A stretch of 54,425 bases of DNA from NCBI GenBank assembly GCA_020052615.1, contig JAGVOT010000060.1:1-54425 (forward strand). The letters are read 5' to 3'. The stretch is from Nitrospirota bacterium. Its GTDB lineage: Bacteria > Nitrospirota > UBA9217. Positions 41,905-50,959 of this stretch are shown in pieces (positions within the stretch are counted from its first letter, which is position 1; every line of letters starts with the position of its first letter). A model generated the notes under the pieces. It was not told where the DNA came from. It worked only from the letters and a program-made list of their open reading frames with translations, and made no database searches. Position numbers and translations under genes: made by a program.

Positions 41905-42975
41905 TTACCTGATCTTCTCCGTATAGGTTTTCTTCTCTTTTGAGCCGGCGCTTTCGTTCCCGCTCTTGTCCACGGCGGTGATCGAGTAGTAGTACGTCGC
42001 GCCCTGTTTCACCGTCTCGTCCGAAAAGGTCGTACGGTTCAGGGGCTTCGCCGTGAGACGCAGCTTGTCCCCGCCGGCCTTCAGGGACCGGTACACATGA
42101 TATCCGGCAAGGTCCCTCTCCCGGTTCTCGTTCCACGTGAGGAACACCCGTCCGATGCCCGGCACCACCGTGATGCCTGTCGGCGCCGCCGGCGCGGTCT
42201 TGTCGCGCGGGGTGGCGGGAACTTCGGCCGAGTCGAGGCTTTCCTGCCACGGCCTCACCGGGCTGTCCACGGCACGGACCCGGTAAGAGTACTGCGTATC
42301 GTTCACCGCTGAGGCGTCGCGGTACCGGTTTTCCGTCAGCGGTTCCTTGTTCAGCGGCAGGTCGTCGTATATTCCCGGGCCTGTTCCGCGATAGACGAGG
42401 TACCCCACGAATCCCTGGTGGACGCTTCCGTCCGAACGCGTGGTCACCGGCTCCCAGGTAAGCATGACCGAACCGTCGCCGGACGCGGCCTGCGGGCTCT
42501 TCGGAGCGGCCAGAGAAAGAAGCGGTGCGGCGCGAACCTCATCGGAGTAGCCGCTCGCCCCCCCTTTGACGCTGTAGGCCCTGATGCGGTAGATATACAC
42601 CTTGCCGTACTGCAGGCCGGTATCATTCCATGATACGATGCCATTATGCACCTGGGCGGGCGCGGGATCGGCCAGGCCGATCTCGGCCACCTGCCGGTAG
42701 AGCAGCCGCTTGCGTTCGCGGCTCTGCTCTGCGCGGTATATCCGGAAGCCCTCGATGTCCGCAGGGCCCAGCGTCTTTCCTTCGACGTTCTTCGCGGGGA
42801 TCGGCCAGGAAAGGTACGCGACGATATCCCGGACGGCTATCTTGACCTCCTTTACCGCCTCGGGACGCGGGCTGTCGGGTGTAAGGGGATCGGTTTTCCT
42901 GCCGCAGGAGCCCGTTGCGGCAACTGCCAGGACAAGGGCCCCTGCTGTCACCAGCCTCCACAGACTCGTTCTCAT
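41905..42975 (-). CDS. Fibronectin type III lipoprotein with LptM-like N-terminus
   Basis: Lipoprotein of 356 residues. The signal peptide ends ATGSC, so the mature chain starts CGRKTDPLTP. Then three FN3-like domains (about 50-145, 150-250, 255-345), each with a W...Y/V...GY or GF...Y core (IEGFRIYRAE; FVGYLVYRGT; LAGYHVYRSL). The mature start resembles the CGxKGPLxxP motif of LptM, a small lipoprotein found beside lysA/dapF in enterobacteria, but here FN3 domains are added. Its ATG overlaps the argH stop (ATGA), and it leads into lysA after 4 bp. Confidence 0.85.
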   Translation of the reverse strand: MRTSLWRLVTAGALVLAVAATGSCGRKTDPLTPDSPRPEAVKEVKIAVRDIVAYLSWPIPAKNVEGKTLGPADIEGFRIYRAEQSRERKRLLYRQVAEIGLADPAPAQVHNGIVSWNDTGLQYGKVYIYRIRAYSVKGGASGYSDEVRAAPLLSLAAPKSPQAASGDGSVMLTWEPVTTRSDGSVHQGFVGYLVYRGTGPGIYDDLPLNKEPLTENRYRDASAVNDTQYSYRVRAVDSPVRPWQESLDSAEVPATPRDKTAPAAPTGITVVPGIGRVFLTWNENRERDLAGYHVYRSLKAGGDKLRLTAKPLNRTTFSDETVKQGATYYYSITAVDKSGNESAGSKEKKTYTEKIR

Positions 42976-44393
42976 TTTACATACTTCTTGAGCGCAGCCA
43001 GCCGCCTCTTGAGGTTCGCCGGCGCGGTACCGCCGTGCGAAGTCCGTCGCCCCACCGACGCGGCAACGGACAGAGACTGATACACGTCGTTCCTGACAAG
43101 AGAAGAAAGCTTCTTGTATTCCCCGAGCGACAGGTCCTTTAAGCCGCATTTCAGCGCCAGCGCACGGAGCACCGCCCTCCCCACCACCTCGTGGGCCTGC
43201 CGGAAGGGCAGCCCCTTCCGCACCAGGTAGTCGGCAAGGTCCGTGGCGGTGATGAACCCGTCCTCTGATGCATGCCGCATGGCGTCCCGGTGCACCGTAA
43301 TGCCGGACAGCATCCCGGTAACGACCGCGAGGGTCTGCGTGACCGTATCGGCAGTGTCGAACACCGGTTCCTTATCCTCCTGCATGTCCCGGTTGTAGGA
43401 AAGCGGCAGGCCTTTCATGAGGACCAGGAGCGCCGTGAGATTCCCGAATACCCTGCCGGCCTTGCCGCGGGACAGTTCGGCAACATCGGGGTTCTTCTTC
43501 TGGGGCATGATGGAGGAACCGGTCGTGAAGGCGTCGGTGATAGTGATGAAGCCGAACTCCGCCGTTGACCACAGGACAAGCTCCTCGGCCAGCCGGGATA
43601 TGTGCACCATGATCTGACTGCATGCCGAAACGAACTCGATGGCAAAATCCCGGTCAGACACCGCGTCCATGCTGTTCTCGGACACGCCGCGGAACCCGAG
43701 GAGGTTCGCGACCATCTTTCGGTCGATCGGCAGGACCGTTCCGGCGAGCGCGCCCGAACCGAGAGGCATGATATTCACCCGCCGGTAGCAGTCCTTCAGG
43801 CGCTCCCGGTCCCTCTCGAACATCTCGAAGTACGCGAGCAAATGATGACCGAACAGCACCGGCTGCGCGCGCTGCATGTGCGTGTATCCCGGCATGACGA
43901 CGTCCTGGTTCTGCTCGGCCAGACCGATGATCGTCCGCTGCAGTTCACGGAGAAGCCGAAGGACATCGAGGATCTCATCGCGCAGGTACATCCGGAGGTC
44001 CAGCGCCACCTGGTCGTTCCGGCTCCGCGCGGTATGCAGCTTCCCGCCCACGGGGCCGATCTTCCGGATCAGCCTGCTCTCGATGTTCATGTGGATGTCT
44101 TCCAGCTCAACGCTGAACTCGAGCTTGCCGTCGGCGATCTCCTGCAGGATGCTCTTGAGGCCGGCGATGATGCGGCGGGACTCTTTTTGCGTTATGATGC
44201 CGGTCTTGCCCAGCATGGCGGCATGGGCAACGCTGCCGGCGATGTCGTAGGGGAACAGGCGCCAGTCATACTGGATCGACGCGGTGTAGTCCTCCACCAG
44301 CGCGTTCGTCGCCTCGCTGAACCGGCCGCCCCAGGGTTTGCGGCTCGCCTGCTTCTTAGCGACCGAAGGCTTCTTTTTCGTTTTACGTGCCAT
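42972..44393 (-). CDS. argH: Argininosuccinate lyase
   Basis: ArgH of 473 residues, the last step of arginine synthesis. The fumarase/lyase signature GSSIMPQKKNPD is seen, with SRNDQVALDLRMY and HMQRAQPVLFGHHLLAY. The N-terminal 16 residues are lysine-rich (TKKKPSVAKKQ) before KPWGGRFSE. It overlaps the FN3 lipoprotein gene by four bases and follows argG by 95 bp of gene-free, pyrimidine-rich sequence (ACCTTCC repeats). Confidence 0.97.
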   Translation of the reverse strand: MARKTKKKPSVAKKQASRKPWGGRFSEATNALVEDYTASIQYDWRLFPYDIAGSVAHAAMLGKTGIITQKESRRIIAGLKSILQEIADGKLEFSVELEDIHMNIESRLIRKIGPVGGKLHTARSRNDQVALDLRMYLRDEILDVLRLLRELQRTIIGLAEQNQDVVMPGYTHMQRAQPVLFGHHLLAYFEMFERDRERLKDCYRRVNIMPLGSGALAGTVLPIDRKMVANLLGFRGVSENSMDAVSDRDFAIEFVSACSQIMVHISRLAEELVLWSTAEFGFITITDAFTTGSSIMPQKKNPDVAELSRGKAGRVFGNLTALLVLMKGLPLSYNRDMQEDKEPVFDTADTVTQTLAVVTGMLSGITVHRDAMRHASEDGFITATDLADYLVRKGLPFRQAHEVVGRAVLRALALKCGLKDLSLGEYKKLSSLVRNDVYQSLSVAASVGRRTSHGGTAPANLKRRLAALKKYVK

Positions 44394-44488
44394 GATCTCG
44401 TTTTCCGTGCTGAAGGTATGTAAGGAAAGAAGTTAAGAAGGTAGGACTTTAGAACCGCCTTTTCTTACCCTCTTACCTTCCCACCTTC

Positions 44489-45691
44489 CTACCTTCCGGT
44501 TTTTGTTCCCACCCGCAGCCGCAGCGCGTTCAGACGGATGAATCCTTCGGCGTCCTTCTGGTCATAGACCGTCTCTGACTCGAAGGTCGCGAGGTCTGGC
44601 CGGTAGAGGGAGACCGGGGATCTCCGTCCGACCGTATCGCAATTCCCCTTGTACAGCCTGATCCTCGCCGTACCGGTCACGTTTCTCTGTGCCTCGTCGA
44701 TGGCGGCCTGGAGCATCGACCGCTCGGGGGTGAACCAGTATCCGTAGTACACGAGCTCCGCGTACTTCGGGATCAGGCTCTCCCGGAGGTGCAGGACCTC
44801 GCGGTCCATGGTGATGGACTCCACAGCCCGATGGGCCGCATGGAGCAGCGTGCCGCCCGGCGTCTCATAGACCCCGCGGGACTTCATCCCCACGTAGCGG
44901 TTCTCCACGAGATCGATGCGGCCCACACCGTGGGCGCCGGCAAGGCGGTTCGCTTCGGCAAGCAGCGCCGCCGGTGAGAATTTTCTGCCATTGATGGCAA
45001 CGGGATTCCCTGTCTCGTACTCCACCTCGACGTACTCGGCGCGATCCGGCGCCTGTTCGACAGGCACGGCCAGGGTGTACATATCACCAGTGGACTCGTT
45101 CCAGGGGTCCTCGAGCACGCCGCCCTCGTAGCTGATATGAAGAAGGTTCCGGTCCGTGGAGAACGGTTTGGACTTCGTCGCCGTCACGGGGATCTTGTGC
45201 CTGGCTGCGTAGTCGATAAGCTCCTCCCGGCCCTTCATGGTCCACTCGCGCCAGGGCGCAATGATCTTCACGTCAGGCTTGAGCGCGAAATAGGTGAGCT
45301 CGAAGCGGACCTGGTCGTTGCCCTTGCCCGTGGCGCCGTGACAGACCGCATCGGCACCCTCCTTCCCGGCGATCTCGATCTGGCGTTTGGCGATGAGCGG
45401 CCGCGCGATGGAGGTGCCGAGAAGATACCTGCCTTCGTAGACGGCGTTCGCCCGGAGCAGGGGGAATACGAAATCCCGCACGAACTCCTCGCGCAGGTCG
45501 TCGATATAGATCTTGCTCGCGCCTGTCTTTATTGCCTTGTCCCGGAGCGGCTCCAGCTCTTCCCCCTGGCCGATGTCCGCCGTGAAGGCGATGACCTCGC
45601 AGCCGTAGGTCTCCTTGAGCCAGGTGATGATGACCGAGGTGTCCAAGCCGCCCGAGTAGGCGACGACGACCTTCTTGATGTTCTGTTTCAC
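44489..45691 (-). CDS. argG: Argininosuccinate synthase
   Basis: ArgG of 400 residues, joining citrulline and aspartate with ATP. The N-type PP-loop [25 protein letters not shown], and [13 protein letters not shown] are canonical. It heads the argG-argH-lipoprotein-lysA-dapF run on the minus strand. Confidence 0.97.
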   Translation of the reverse strand: MKQNIKKVVVAYSGGLDTSVIITWLKETYGCEVIAFTADIGQGEELEPLRDKAIKTGASKIYIDDLREEFVRDFVFPLLRANAVYEGRYLLGTSIARPLIAKRQIEIAGKEGADAVCHGATGKGNDQVRFELTYFALKPDVKIIAPWREWTMKGREELIDYAARHKIPVTATKSKPFSTDRNLLHISYEGGVLEDPWNESTGDMYTLAVPVEQAPDRAEYVEVEYETGNPVAINGRKFSPAALLAEANRLAGAHGVGRIDLVENRYVGMKSRGVYETPGGTLLHAAHRAVESITMDREVLHLRESLIPKYAELVYYGYWFTPERSMLQAAIDEAQRNVTGTARIRLYKGNCDTVGRRSPVSLYRPDLATFESETVYDQKDAEGFIRLNALRLRVGTKTGR

Positions 45692-45728
45692 TGGTTGCTC
45701 CGCACTCCGTACTCCGCGTTCCGCACTG

Positions 45729-46346
45729 TTATTTTCCCTTCGGCTCGATCACTTTGATCTTCATCTCGATCCGCTCATTGGGATTATCGTTGGGGTCCCG
45801 GGGCTGAGAGACGATCTTGTCAACGACCTCGATGCCGCTCTCCACTTCGCCGAAGACCGTATACTGCCGGTCGAGGAACGATGAATCCTTCACGCAGATA
45901 AAGAACTGGGAGCCTGCGCTGTCCGGGCTTTGCGAACGGGCCATGGAAAGCGTCCCCCGCTTGTGGGGTTTGCTGTTGAACTCGGCCTTGATGGTGTAAC
46001 CCGGGCCGCCGGTGCCGTACGCGCGCCGTTTCGCGGCGTCCTTGGAGGTCGGGTCACCGCCCTGGATCATGAACCCGGGAATGACCCGGTGGAATACCGT
46101 GTTGTCATAGGTCCCGTTCTTCGCAAGGTCAAGGAAGTTCTTCACATGCCCAGGAGCCACATCGGGAAAGAACTTCAAGGTGATATTTCCGAACTTCGTT
46201 TCGATGACCGCTTTCGTATCTGTCATTTTCTTGCTCTCCTCTTTCGTAGCCGTGATGGTCTTGAGCGGCATGCCGTACTGCGCAGAGGCAGCAACGCTCA
46301 GACAAATTCCGATGATCGCTCCAAAAAACATCTTCCCTAGCTTCAT
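45729..46346 (-). CDS. Secreted cyclophilin-type peptidyl-prolyl isomerase
   Basis: Protein of 205 residues: signal peptide (about 1-22, [15 protein letters not shown]) followed by a cyclophilin domain. Catalytic residues are in [16 protein letters not shown] and [15 protein letters not shown]; bacterial cyclophilins often have a shortened loop as here. It catalyses proline isomerisation, probably in the periplasm. 37 bp upstream of argG and likely read into it. Confidence 0.93.
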   Translation of the reverse strand: MKLGKMFFGAIIGICLSVAASAQYGMPLKTITATKEESKKMTDTKAVIETKFGNITLKFFPDVAPGHVKNFLDLAKNGTYDNTVFHRVIPGFMIQGGDPTSKDAAKRRAYGTGGPGYTIKAEFNSKPHKRGTLSMARSQSPDSAGSQFFICVKDSSFLDRQYTVFGEVESGIEVVDKIVSQPRDPNDNPNERIEMKIKVIEPKGK

Positions 46347-46496
46347 TTTGCTTCCTCCGGGGATGTGAGTATGATCGTATGATCAAGGGTCAAAGATATA
46401 CATTTTTACCAGAATCCCGGGGGGAAGTCAAACAAAACATGGAATTACATGGATTTACAGGGATGGAATCGCGCTGAATGCCGCGGTACCGATGGG

Positions 46497-46524
46497 TTGA
46501 CGGAGACGCGAGGTATGTTATACT
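46497..46524 (+). promoter_or_regulatory. Sigma-70 promoter of the PilZ gene
   Basis: TTGACG (46497-46502), 16 bp, TATACT (46519-46524); transcription would begin near 46531, about 22 bases before ATG 46553. Confidence 0.65.
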
Positions 46525-46552
46525 TAGGTGCAAGCGTTACGGACACAGCACT

Positions 46553-46957
46553 ATGACGAAACCGGAAAACGAAAAGCGCGAGTTCGTTCGGGTGCCGTTC
46601 ATGATAGGCACGACCGTACGGACCAGTGACCGCACGATCTGGTCCGGCACGACGCTCGATGTGAGCATGAGCGGTCTTCGCGTTGAAACGACGGATGCCG
46701 TTCCTCCCGAAGGAACGTTCTGTGAGGTCGAGATCGTCCTTGTCGAAGCACCGGAGCCCGTGATCATCGAAGCCCGCGGCTCCATCGTCCGGTCGAAGCC
46801 CGGGACCTTGTCCGTACACTTCTCGGAGGTCGATGTTGACAGCTATCAGCATCTCCGGCAGCTTATCTTGAACAATTCGGATGACCCGGAGCGCGCGGAG
46901 AAGGAGTTCAGCGCGCATTGGGGGATCAGAACATCACGGCCCCGGGACAAATCCTGA
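46553..46957 (+). CDS. PilZ-domain c-di-GMP receptor protein
   Basis: Protein of 134 residues made of one PilZ domain. The two c-di-GMP-binding motifs are present: RxxxR as REFVR and (D/N)xSxxG as DVSMSG, spaced as usual. No other domain, so it would act by binding a partner. The frame opens at 46478, but that start lies upstream of the predicted promoter, so ATG 46553 is used. It is monocistronic and convergent with the hybrid kinase; 46958-47089 holds nothing recognisable. Confidence 0.88.
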   Translation: MTKPENEKREFVRVPFMIGTTVRTSDRTIWSGTTLDVSMSGLRVETTDAVPPEGTFCEVEIVLVEAPEPVIIEARGSIVRSKPGTLSVHFSEVDVDSYQHLRQLILNNSDDPERAEKEFSAHWGIRTSRPRDKS

Positions 46958-47089
46958 TCAGACGCTGTCACCCCGGCCTCGTGCGATGCAGCACGACGGC
47001 CATTGAGGCTCCCTGCGGTACGCGACGGGACAAGCGCTCACTTCTGGATCATGGCAAGGTGGGGGAAAAGCGAAAGGCCGGGGAACAAG

Positions 47090-49264
47090 CTACTTTGTCT
47101 GCAACAGCTTACCGCCATCGAGGATCCGCCTGACCGCGGAAAGCACCTCGTGGGCATCGAAGGGCTTTTGCAGGAAGATGTCCGGCGTAAGGTCATCGCC
47201 CTGCTCGCAGTGCTGGCTGTATGCCGATATGGTCAGGAAGCGGGCCTTCGAATGTATCTCGGCAATGCGTTTCATCAACTCTCTTCCATCGATCAGCGGC
47301 ATGACAACGTCGGTAATGACAAGCGCTATCTCTCTGCTCATCTTGCTGTAGGCGTCGATCGCGCTCATCGGGTTCGTCGTCGCGATGACCTTGTACCCGT
47401 TCTTTTCAAGCTCCGCCTTGATGTAATTCAGGACGCTCTCGTCATCATCCACCAGCAGGATCGTTTCGTTGCCGTGAACCGACAGGACCGCCTGCCTCCT
47501 GGCTGCCGGTGCCTTGGCGGTCACCGGAAGGTAGACCGTGAAGGTCGTGCCCTGATTGACCTTGCTCTGGACGGTGACGAATCCCTTGTGCTCGGTGACA
47601 ACACCATAGACCATGGCAAGTCCCAGGCCTGTTCCCTTGCCCCGCTCCTTGGTCGTGTAGAAAGGCTCGAAGATCTTTCGCTGGATCTCCTCGGGGATCC
47701 CGACGCCGGTATCGGCGACCGAGAGCACCACGTACCGGTCCGCGGGAATGTAGGGAGGCACACCGGCGACTCCGGGCTGGGCATCGATGGCATTCGAAGT
47801 GATCGTGATGATGCCGCCGTACGGCATGGCGTCCCGGGCATTTACCATGAAGTTCATCAGCACCTGTTCGATCTTATTCATGTCGCCATTGACCGTCGGA
47901 AGTTGTTCCGAGAGCTGCAGCCGGACAACGATCCGCTTGTCGATGACCCGTTCGAGCATCTTGACGGTATCCTGCACGACGGCATTGATGTCGAACGGCA
48001 CCATGTCGATATCGCTCTTCCGGGAGAACCCCAGGAGCTGGGACACCATGCGGCCCGCCTTCCGCGCAGCGCTCTCGATGACGCCGAGCCTGCCGAGCAC
48101 CTTCTCGTTCGCACCCACATCCCGGCGTATCAGGTCGGCGTACCCCAGGATGGCCGTCAGGATGTTATTGAAGTCGTGTGCGATCCCGCCGGCCAGCATG
48201 CCGATGGAGTCCATCTTCTGCGCCTGGAAGAGGTGCTCCTGGATCTTCTTTTTCTCGGTAATGTCCCGCTGGAACGACTGGATGAACACCTCGTCATGAA
48301 TGGGGATCGCCCGGGAGCTCACCTCGAGAAAGATACGGCTGCCGTTCTTTTTAAAATGGACCGTTTCGTATACGAGGGACTCGCCCCGAATCAGCTTTTG
48401 CAGGCGCTCGGCAGCGCCGATCCGATTCTCGTCCACCTCCAGCAGGCTGCTGTGCGAACCGACCAGCGCTTCCTTGCTGAAACCATGCATCTCGCACGCC
48501 CGTTCGTTCGCGTTCACGATGATGCCGTCCCGGTCGAGGACCACGATGCCGTCGGTCGCGTTCTCGAAGAGCGCCTCGTGCCATTTGTTGGACTTGCTCA
48601 GCTCCTTGGTCCGGTCCTCGACCATGGATTGCAGCTGGAGGGAGTAGATCTCAAGGTGCTTCTTCTGCTCTTGGAGGTCAAATTGGAGAGAAAGATTTTT
48701 CATCAACAGCCGCTGCGTAAAATATCTCCACCCAAGACTGCCGCCGATGCTGGCCAGGAAGAAAATATTATTATTAAGAAACACACGCTTATTGGTAATG
48801 GTATCGAACAAAAGAATCGGAACGAGATAGACGCAATAGGCCAGAAAATTGACCTGGGCAGTCATCTTGAAGGAAAGCGGAAGGAAACCCAGAATGAAGA
48901 TCAGGACCACGATCAGGCCGACGTAGTAGATGGACTCGTGGCCCCCGAAATAGAGAACCATATATTCGACCATCGCTGTCGGTATCAAGGTGGCGATGAG
49001 TATGACCGCCCGCTGAAAGCTCTCGGTATGGTTCTTTTTCAGCTTCGTCACCAGAAAGAGCAGCATGACAAGCGTAGACGCTATTAATCTATCGAAAAAG
49101 AACCGCGTAAAATTCTCGGGCGTAACCAAATAGTCCAAAACGGACATGACCAGGAGAAAGAACGCCCCATAGGGAAGAAGCGCCGCAAGTGACAACTGGG
49201 TCGCCGCAAAAAGCCCGTCTTGTATATACTTTTCTTTTCTTTCGTCCAATTGCATATCAACCAT
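47090..49264 (-). CDS. Membrane hybrid histidine kinase (PAS-HisKA-HATPase-REC)
   Basis: Protein of 724 residues: about six transmembrane helices in the first 180 residues, a coiled coil (190-225), PAS domain (about 228-340), HisKA with His363 (GGIAHDFNNILTAILGY), HATPase_c (N box NFMVNARDAM, G boxes DTGVGIP and GTGLGLAMV) and a C-terminal receiver with Asp652 (VITDVVMPLIDG). The membrane region is an integral sensor without a known family. Its start overlaps the CrtI-like gene end by 8 bases, placing it as the last gene of the polyketide/fatty-acid-like locus. ATG 49255 is an alternative start. Confidence 0.93.
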   Translation of the reverse strand: MVDMQLDERKEKYIQDGLFAATQLSLAALLPYGAFFLLVMSVLDYLVTPENFTRFFFDRLIASTLVMLLFLVTKLKKNHTESFQRAVILIATLIPTAMVEYMVLYFGGHESIYYVGLIVVLIFILGFLPLSFKMTAQVNFLAYCVYLVPILLFDTITNKRVFLNNNIFFLASIGGSLGWRYFTQRLLMKNLSLQFDLQEQKKHLEIYSLQLQSMVEDRTKELSKSNKWHEALFENATDGIVVLDRDGIIVNANERACEMHGFSKEALVGSHSSLLEVDENRIGAAERLQKLIRGESLVYETVHFKKNGSRIFLEVSSRAIPIHDEVFIQSFQRDITEKKKIQEHLFQAQKMDSIGMLAGGIAHDFNNILTAILGYADLIRRDVGANEKVLGRLGVIESAARKAGRMVSQLLGFSRKSDIDMVPFDINAVVQDTVKMLERVIDKRIVVRLQLSEQLPTVNGDMNKIEQVLMNFMVNARDAMPYGGIITITSNAIDAQPGVAGVPPYIPADRYVVLSVADTGVGIPEEIQRKIFEPFYTTKERGKGTGLGLAMVYGVVTEHKGFVTVQSKVNQGTTFTVYLPVTAKAPAARRQAVLSVHGNETILLVDDDESVLNYIKAELEKNGYKVIATTNPMSAIDAYSKMSREIALVITDVVMPLIDGRELMKRIAEIHSKARFLTISAYSQHCEQGDDLTPDIFLQKPFDAHEVLSAVRRILDGGKLLQTK

Positions 49265-50693
49265 GGCTGTAAATGATCTTGCCCTTCTCTTTTCGCAGGA
49301 TTATCTGTGCAGTATCATACCCCACATAGGTGACGCCGGAAATTCCCAGCCCCTGGGTCGTCCAGTGCCCCGTCAGATAGAGGTTTTTTACGAATGACGG
49401 TTTTTTAAAGCCCGACACGGCTAATTGTGAAGGCGTCCCCGCCCAGCCAAAAGACGCTCCATGATAATTCAACGTATATCGGCGCAACGTCTGCGGTGTG
49501 GCCGCTGTCTTGTATTTTATACAATTTGTCAGTTGGGGTATAGAATTATTCTCAATTTTTTTGATTATGCATTCCAGTGCCTTTTTCTTGTTTGCCAACC
49601 AATATCTTTTGGTCTTATAGGGCGCCGGCACGAGGGCTATAAGCGTTGATCTATCCTGTGACAACCGAAGCATATATCCGCCAAATCCGTCCACATCCCC
49701 TTCACGGGCAGCACCGTATGCCTTATCCAGATCATAATGTGATAAGAACCAGATATTCGTGCCCGGTCTTGGAAAAAACCTGCTTTGACCGTCAAGGCCG
49801 AGATAGGCAATGAACATCGACGTTGATGGCTCCATAGAAGCAAGTTTACCGCGGAGTTCTTCTTGAATTTTATTCTTCCCTAACAGCGTGAGGAACGTTT
49901 GTCGAGCATCACAATTTGAAATGACATAGCGGGAAGGCAGAAGGTCGCCTTTTCCGATCATGACACCTTTTACTTCGCCCTCTTTTTCTCTGATCTTTGT
50001 GACGAGACAGGACAGTCGCAGCTCTCCGCCAAGCTCCTTGAATCTTTCCGAAAGCGCGTCGGGGAGCGCCTGCATGCCGCTGTCCGGATGATATCCGCCG
50101 TCAAGAAGAAATTCAGAGACCAGCTTTGATCCAATGAATGCCGACATGCGTGACGGCGGCAAGCCGCCGAGACCCAGCAACGGAGCGGCCAGGAGCGTCT
50201 TGATCCTGTCATTGGCAAAATACTGATCGAGAAGGTTCTGGAAGGTCCAGCTTCTCATGCGGGAGAAGGAATGAGGATCGGGGTTCAGCAAAAATTGAAA
50301 AAACTTTTTTATGCTTTCCCGTTCCTCCGGAAAGACCGCTCGAAATCCTTCAACGGTCTGCTGGATATCCGACCAGAATGAAACAGTATGGTCCGGTGTT
50401 ATTACCGTATCCGACGGATCGGACTTGGTAATGTTGACTTTCCCGTCTATCCCCAGGTCGGTAAACGCTTTTCGGGTAATTCCTTCTTTCCGGTAACCGC
50501 CAAAACAGTGGGCAGCGGCGTCGAACGTAAAGCGTCCTCTTCGGAAGGAGGTGCAGTATCCTCCCGGCTTATGGTGTTGTTCGGCTATCAGCACCTTCAA
50601 CCCGGCCTTCGCAAGATAACACCCGCATACCAGTCCGCTTATGCCCGCGCCGATGATAACAGCATCGTATGCATCTTTACTGGGCGTTGCCAT
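49257..50693 (-). CDS. CrtI/CrtISO-like FAD oxidoreductase
   Basis: Flavoprotein of 478 residues of the phytoene desaturase/carotene isomerase/retinol saturase family. The dinucleotide loop VIIGAGISGLVCGCYLAKAG is followed by GGYCTSFRRGRFTFDAAAHCFGG, and the C-terminal FAD motif reads LYLTGHWTTQGLGISGVTYVGYDTA. Next to an ACP and ketosynthases it would desaturate or isomerise a polyene chain. The frame is open to 50768, but ATG 50693, one base after the ACP stop, gives the correct N-terminus. The DNA here is more AT-rich than the flanking ketosynthase genes. Confidence 0.88.
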   Translation of the reverse strand: MATPSKDAYDAVIIGAGISGLVCGCYLAKAGLKVLIAEQHHKPGGYCTSFRRGRFTFDAAAHCFGGYRKEGITRKAFTDLGIDGKVNITKSDPSDTVITPDHTVSFWSDIQQTVEGFRAVFPEERESIKKFFQFLLNPDPHSFSRMRSWTFQNLLDQYFANDRIKTLLAAPLLGLGGLPPSRMSAFIGSKLVSEFLLDGGYHPDSGMQALPDALSERFKELGGELRLSCLVTKIREKEGEVKGVMIGKGDLLPSRYVISNCDARQTFLTLLGKNKIQEELRGKLASMEPSTSMFIAYLGLDGQSRFFPRPGTNIWFLSHYDLDKAYGAAREGDVDGFGGYMLRLSQDRSTLIALVPAPYKTKRYWLANKKKALECIIKKIENNSIPQLTNCIKYKTAATPQTLRRYTLNYHGASFGWAGTPSQLAVSGFKKPSFVKNLYLTGHWTTQGLGISGVTYVGYDTAQIILRKEKGKIIYSHG

Positions 50694-50694
50694 G

Positions 50695-50946
50695 TCAGTT
50701 CTTTTTTTGTTCCAGTAATTTACTGACCAGGTCAACGGCCTGTTTGACCGTTGCGATTTTCGGAACATCCTCGTCCCGGACCGATATTTTGAATTTTTTC
50801 TCGATCGCGACGGTGATTTCTATGGCCTTGATCGAATCGACCTCCAGGTCCTGGAAAAAATTGGTCTCCGGCTTTATTTCCGCAGGCTCGTAGCCTGAGA
50901 CATCCGAAATGATCGCGATGATGTCCTTCTCGATGTTTTCTATCAC
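50695..50946 (-). CDS. Acyl carrier protein
   Basis: ACP of 83 residues. The phosphopantetheine attachment is Ser38 in DLEVDSIKAIEI, where primary-metabolism ACPs have DSL; DSI-type carriers are frequent in secondary lipid loci. Acidic four-helix pattern. It lies 13 bp after the catalytic ketosynthase gene and 1 bp before the CrtI-like gene, so it is probably the dedicated carrier of the pathway. Confidence 0.93.
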   Translation of the reverse strand: MIENIEKDIIAIISDVSGYEPAEIKPETNFFQDLEVDSIKAIEITVAIEKKFKISVRDEDVPKIATVKQAVDLVSKLLEQKKN

Positions 50947-50959
50947 CCGCTCCCCCTTT

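Noticed and set aside
44394-44488. Repeated ACCTTCC/AAGGTAG words between argG and argH
   Set aside because: Could be a weak dyad, but pairing is poor and no T-run follows, so it is not called as a terminator or repeat element.
47003-49087. Plus-strand open frame of 694 codons opposite the hybrid kinase
   Set aside because: Antisense shadow of a gene with complete kinase motifs.
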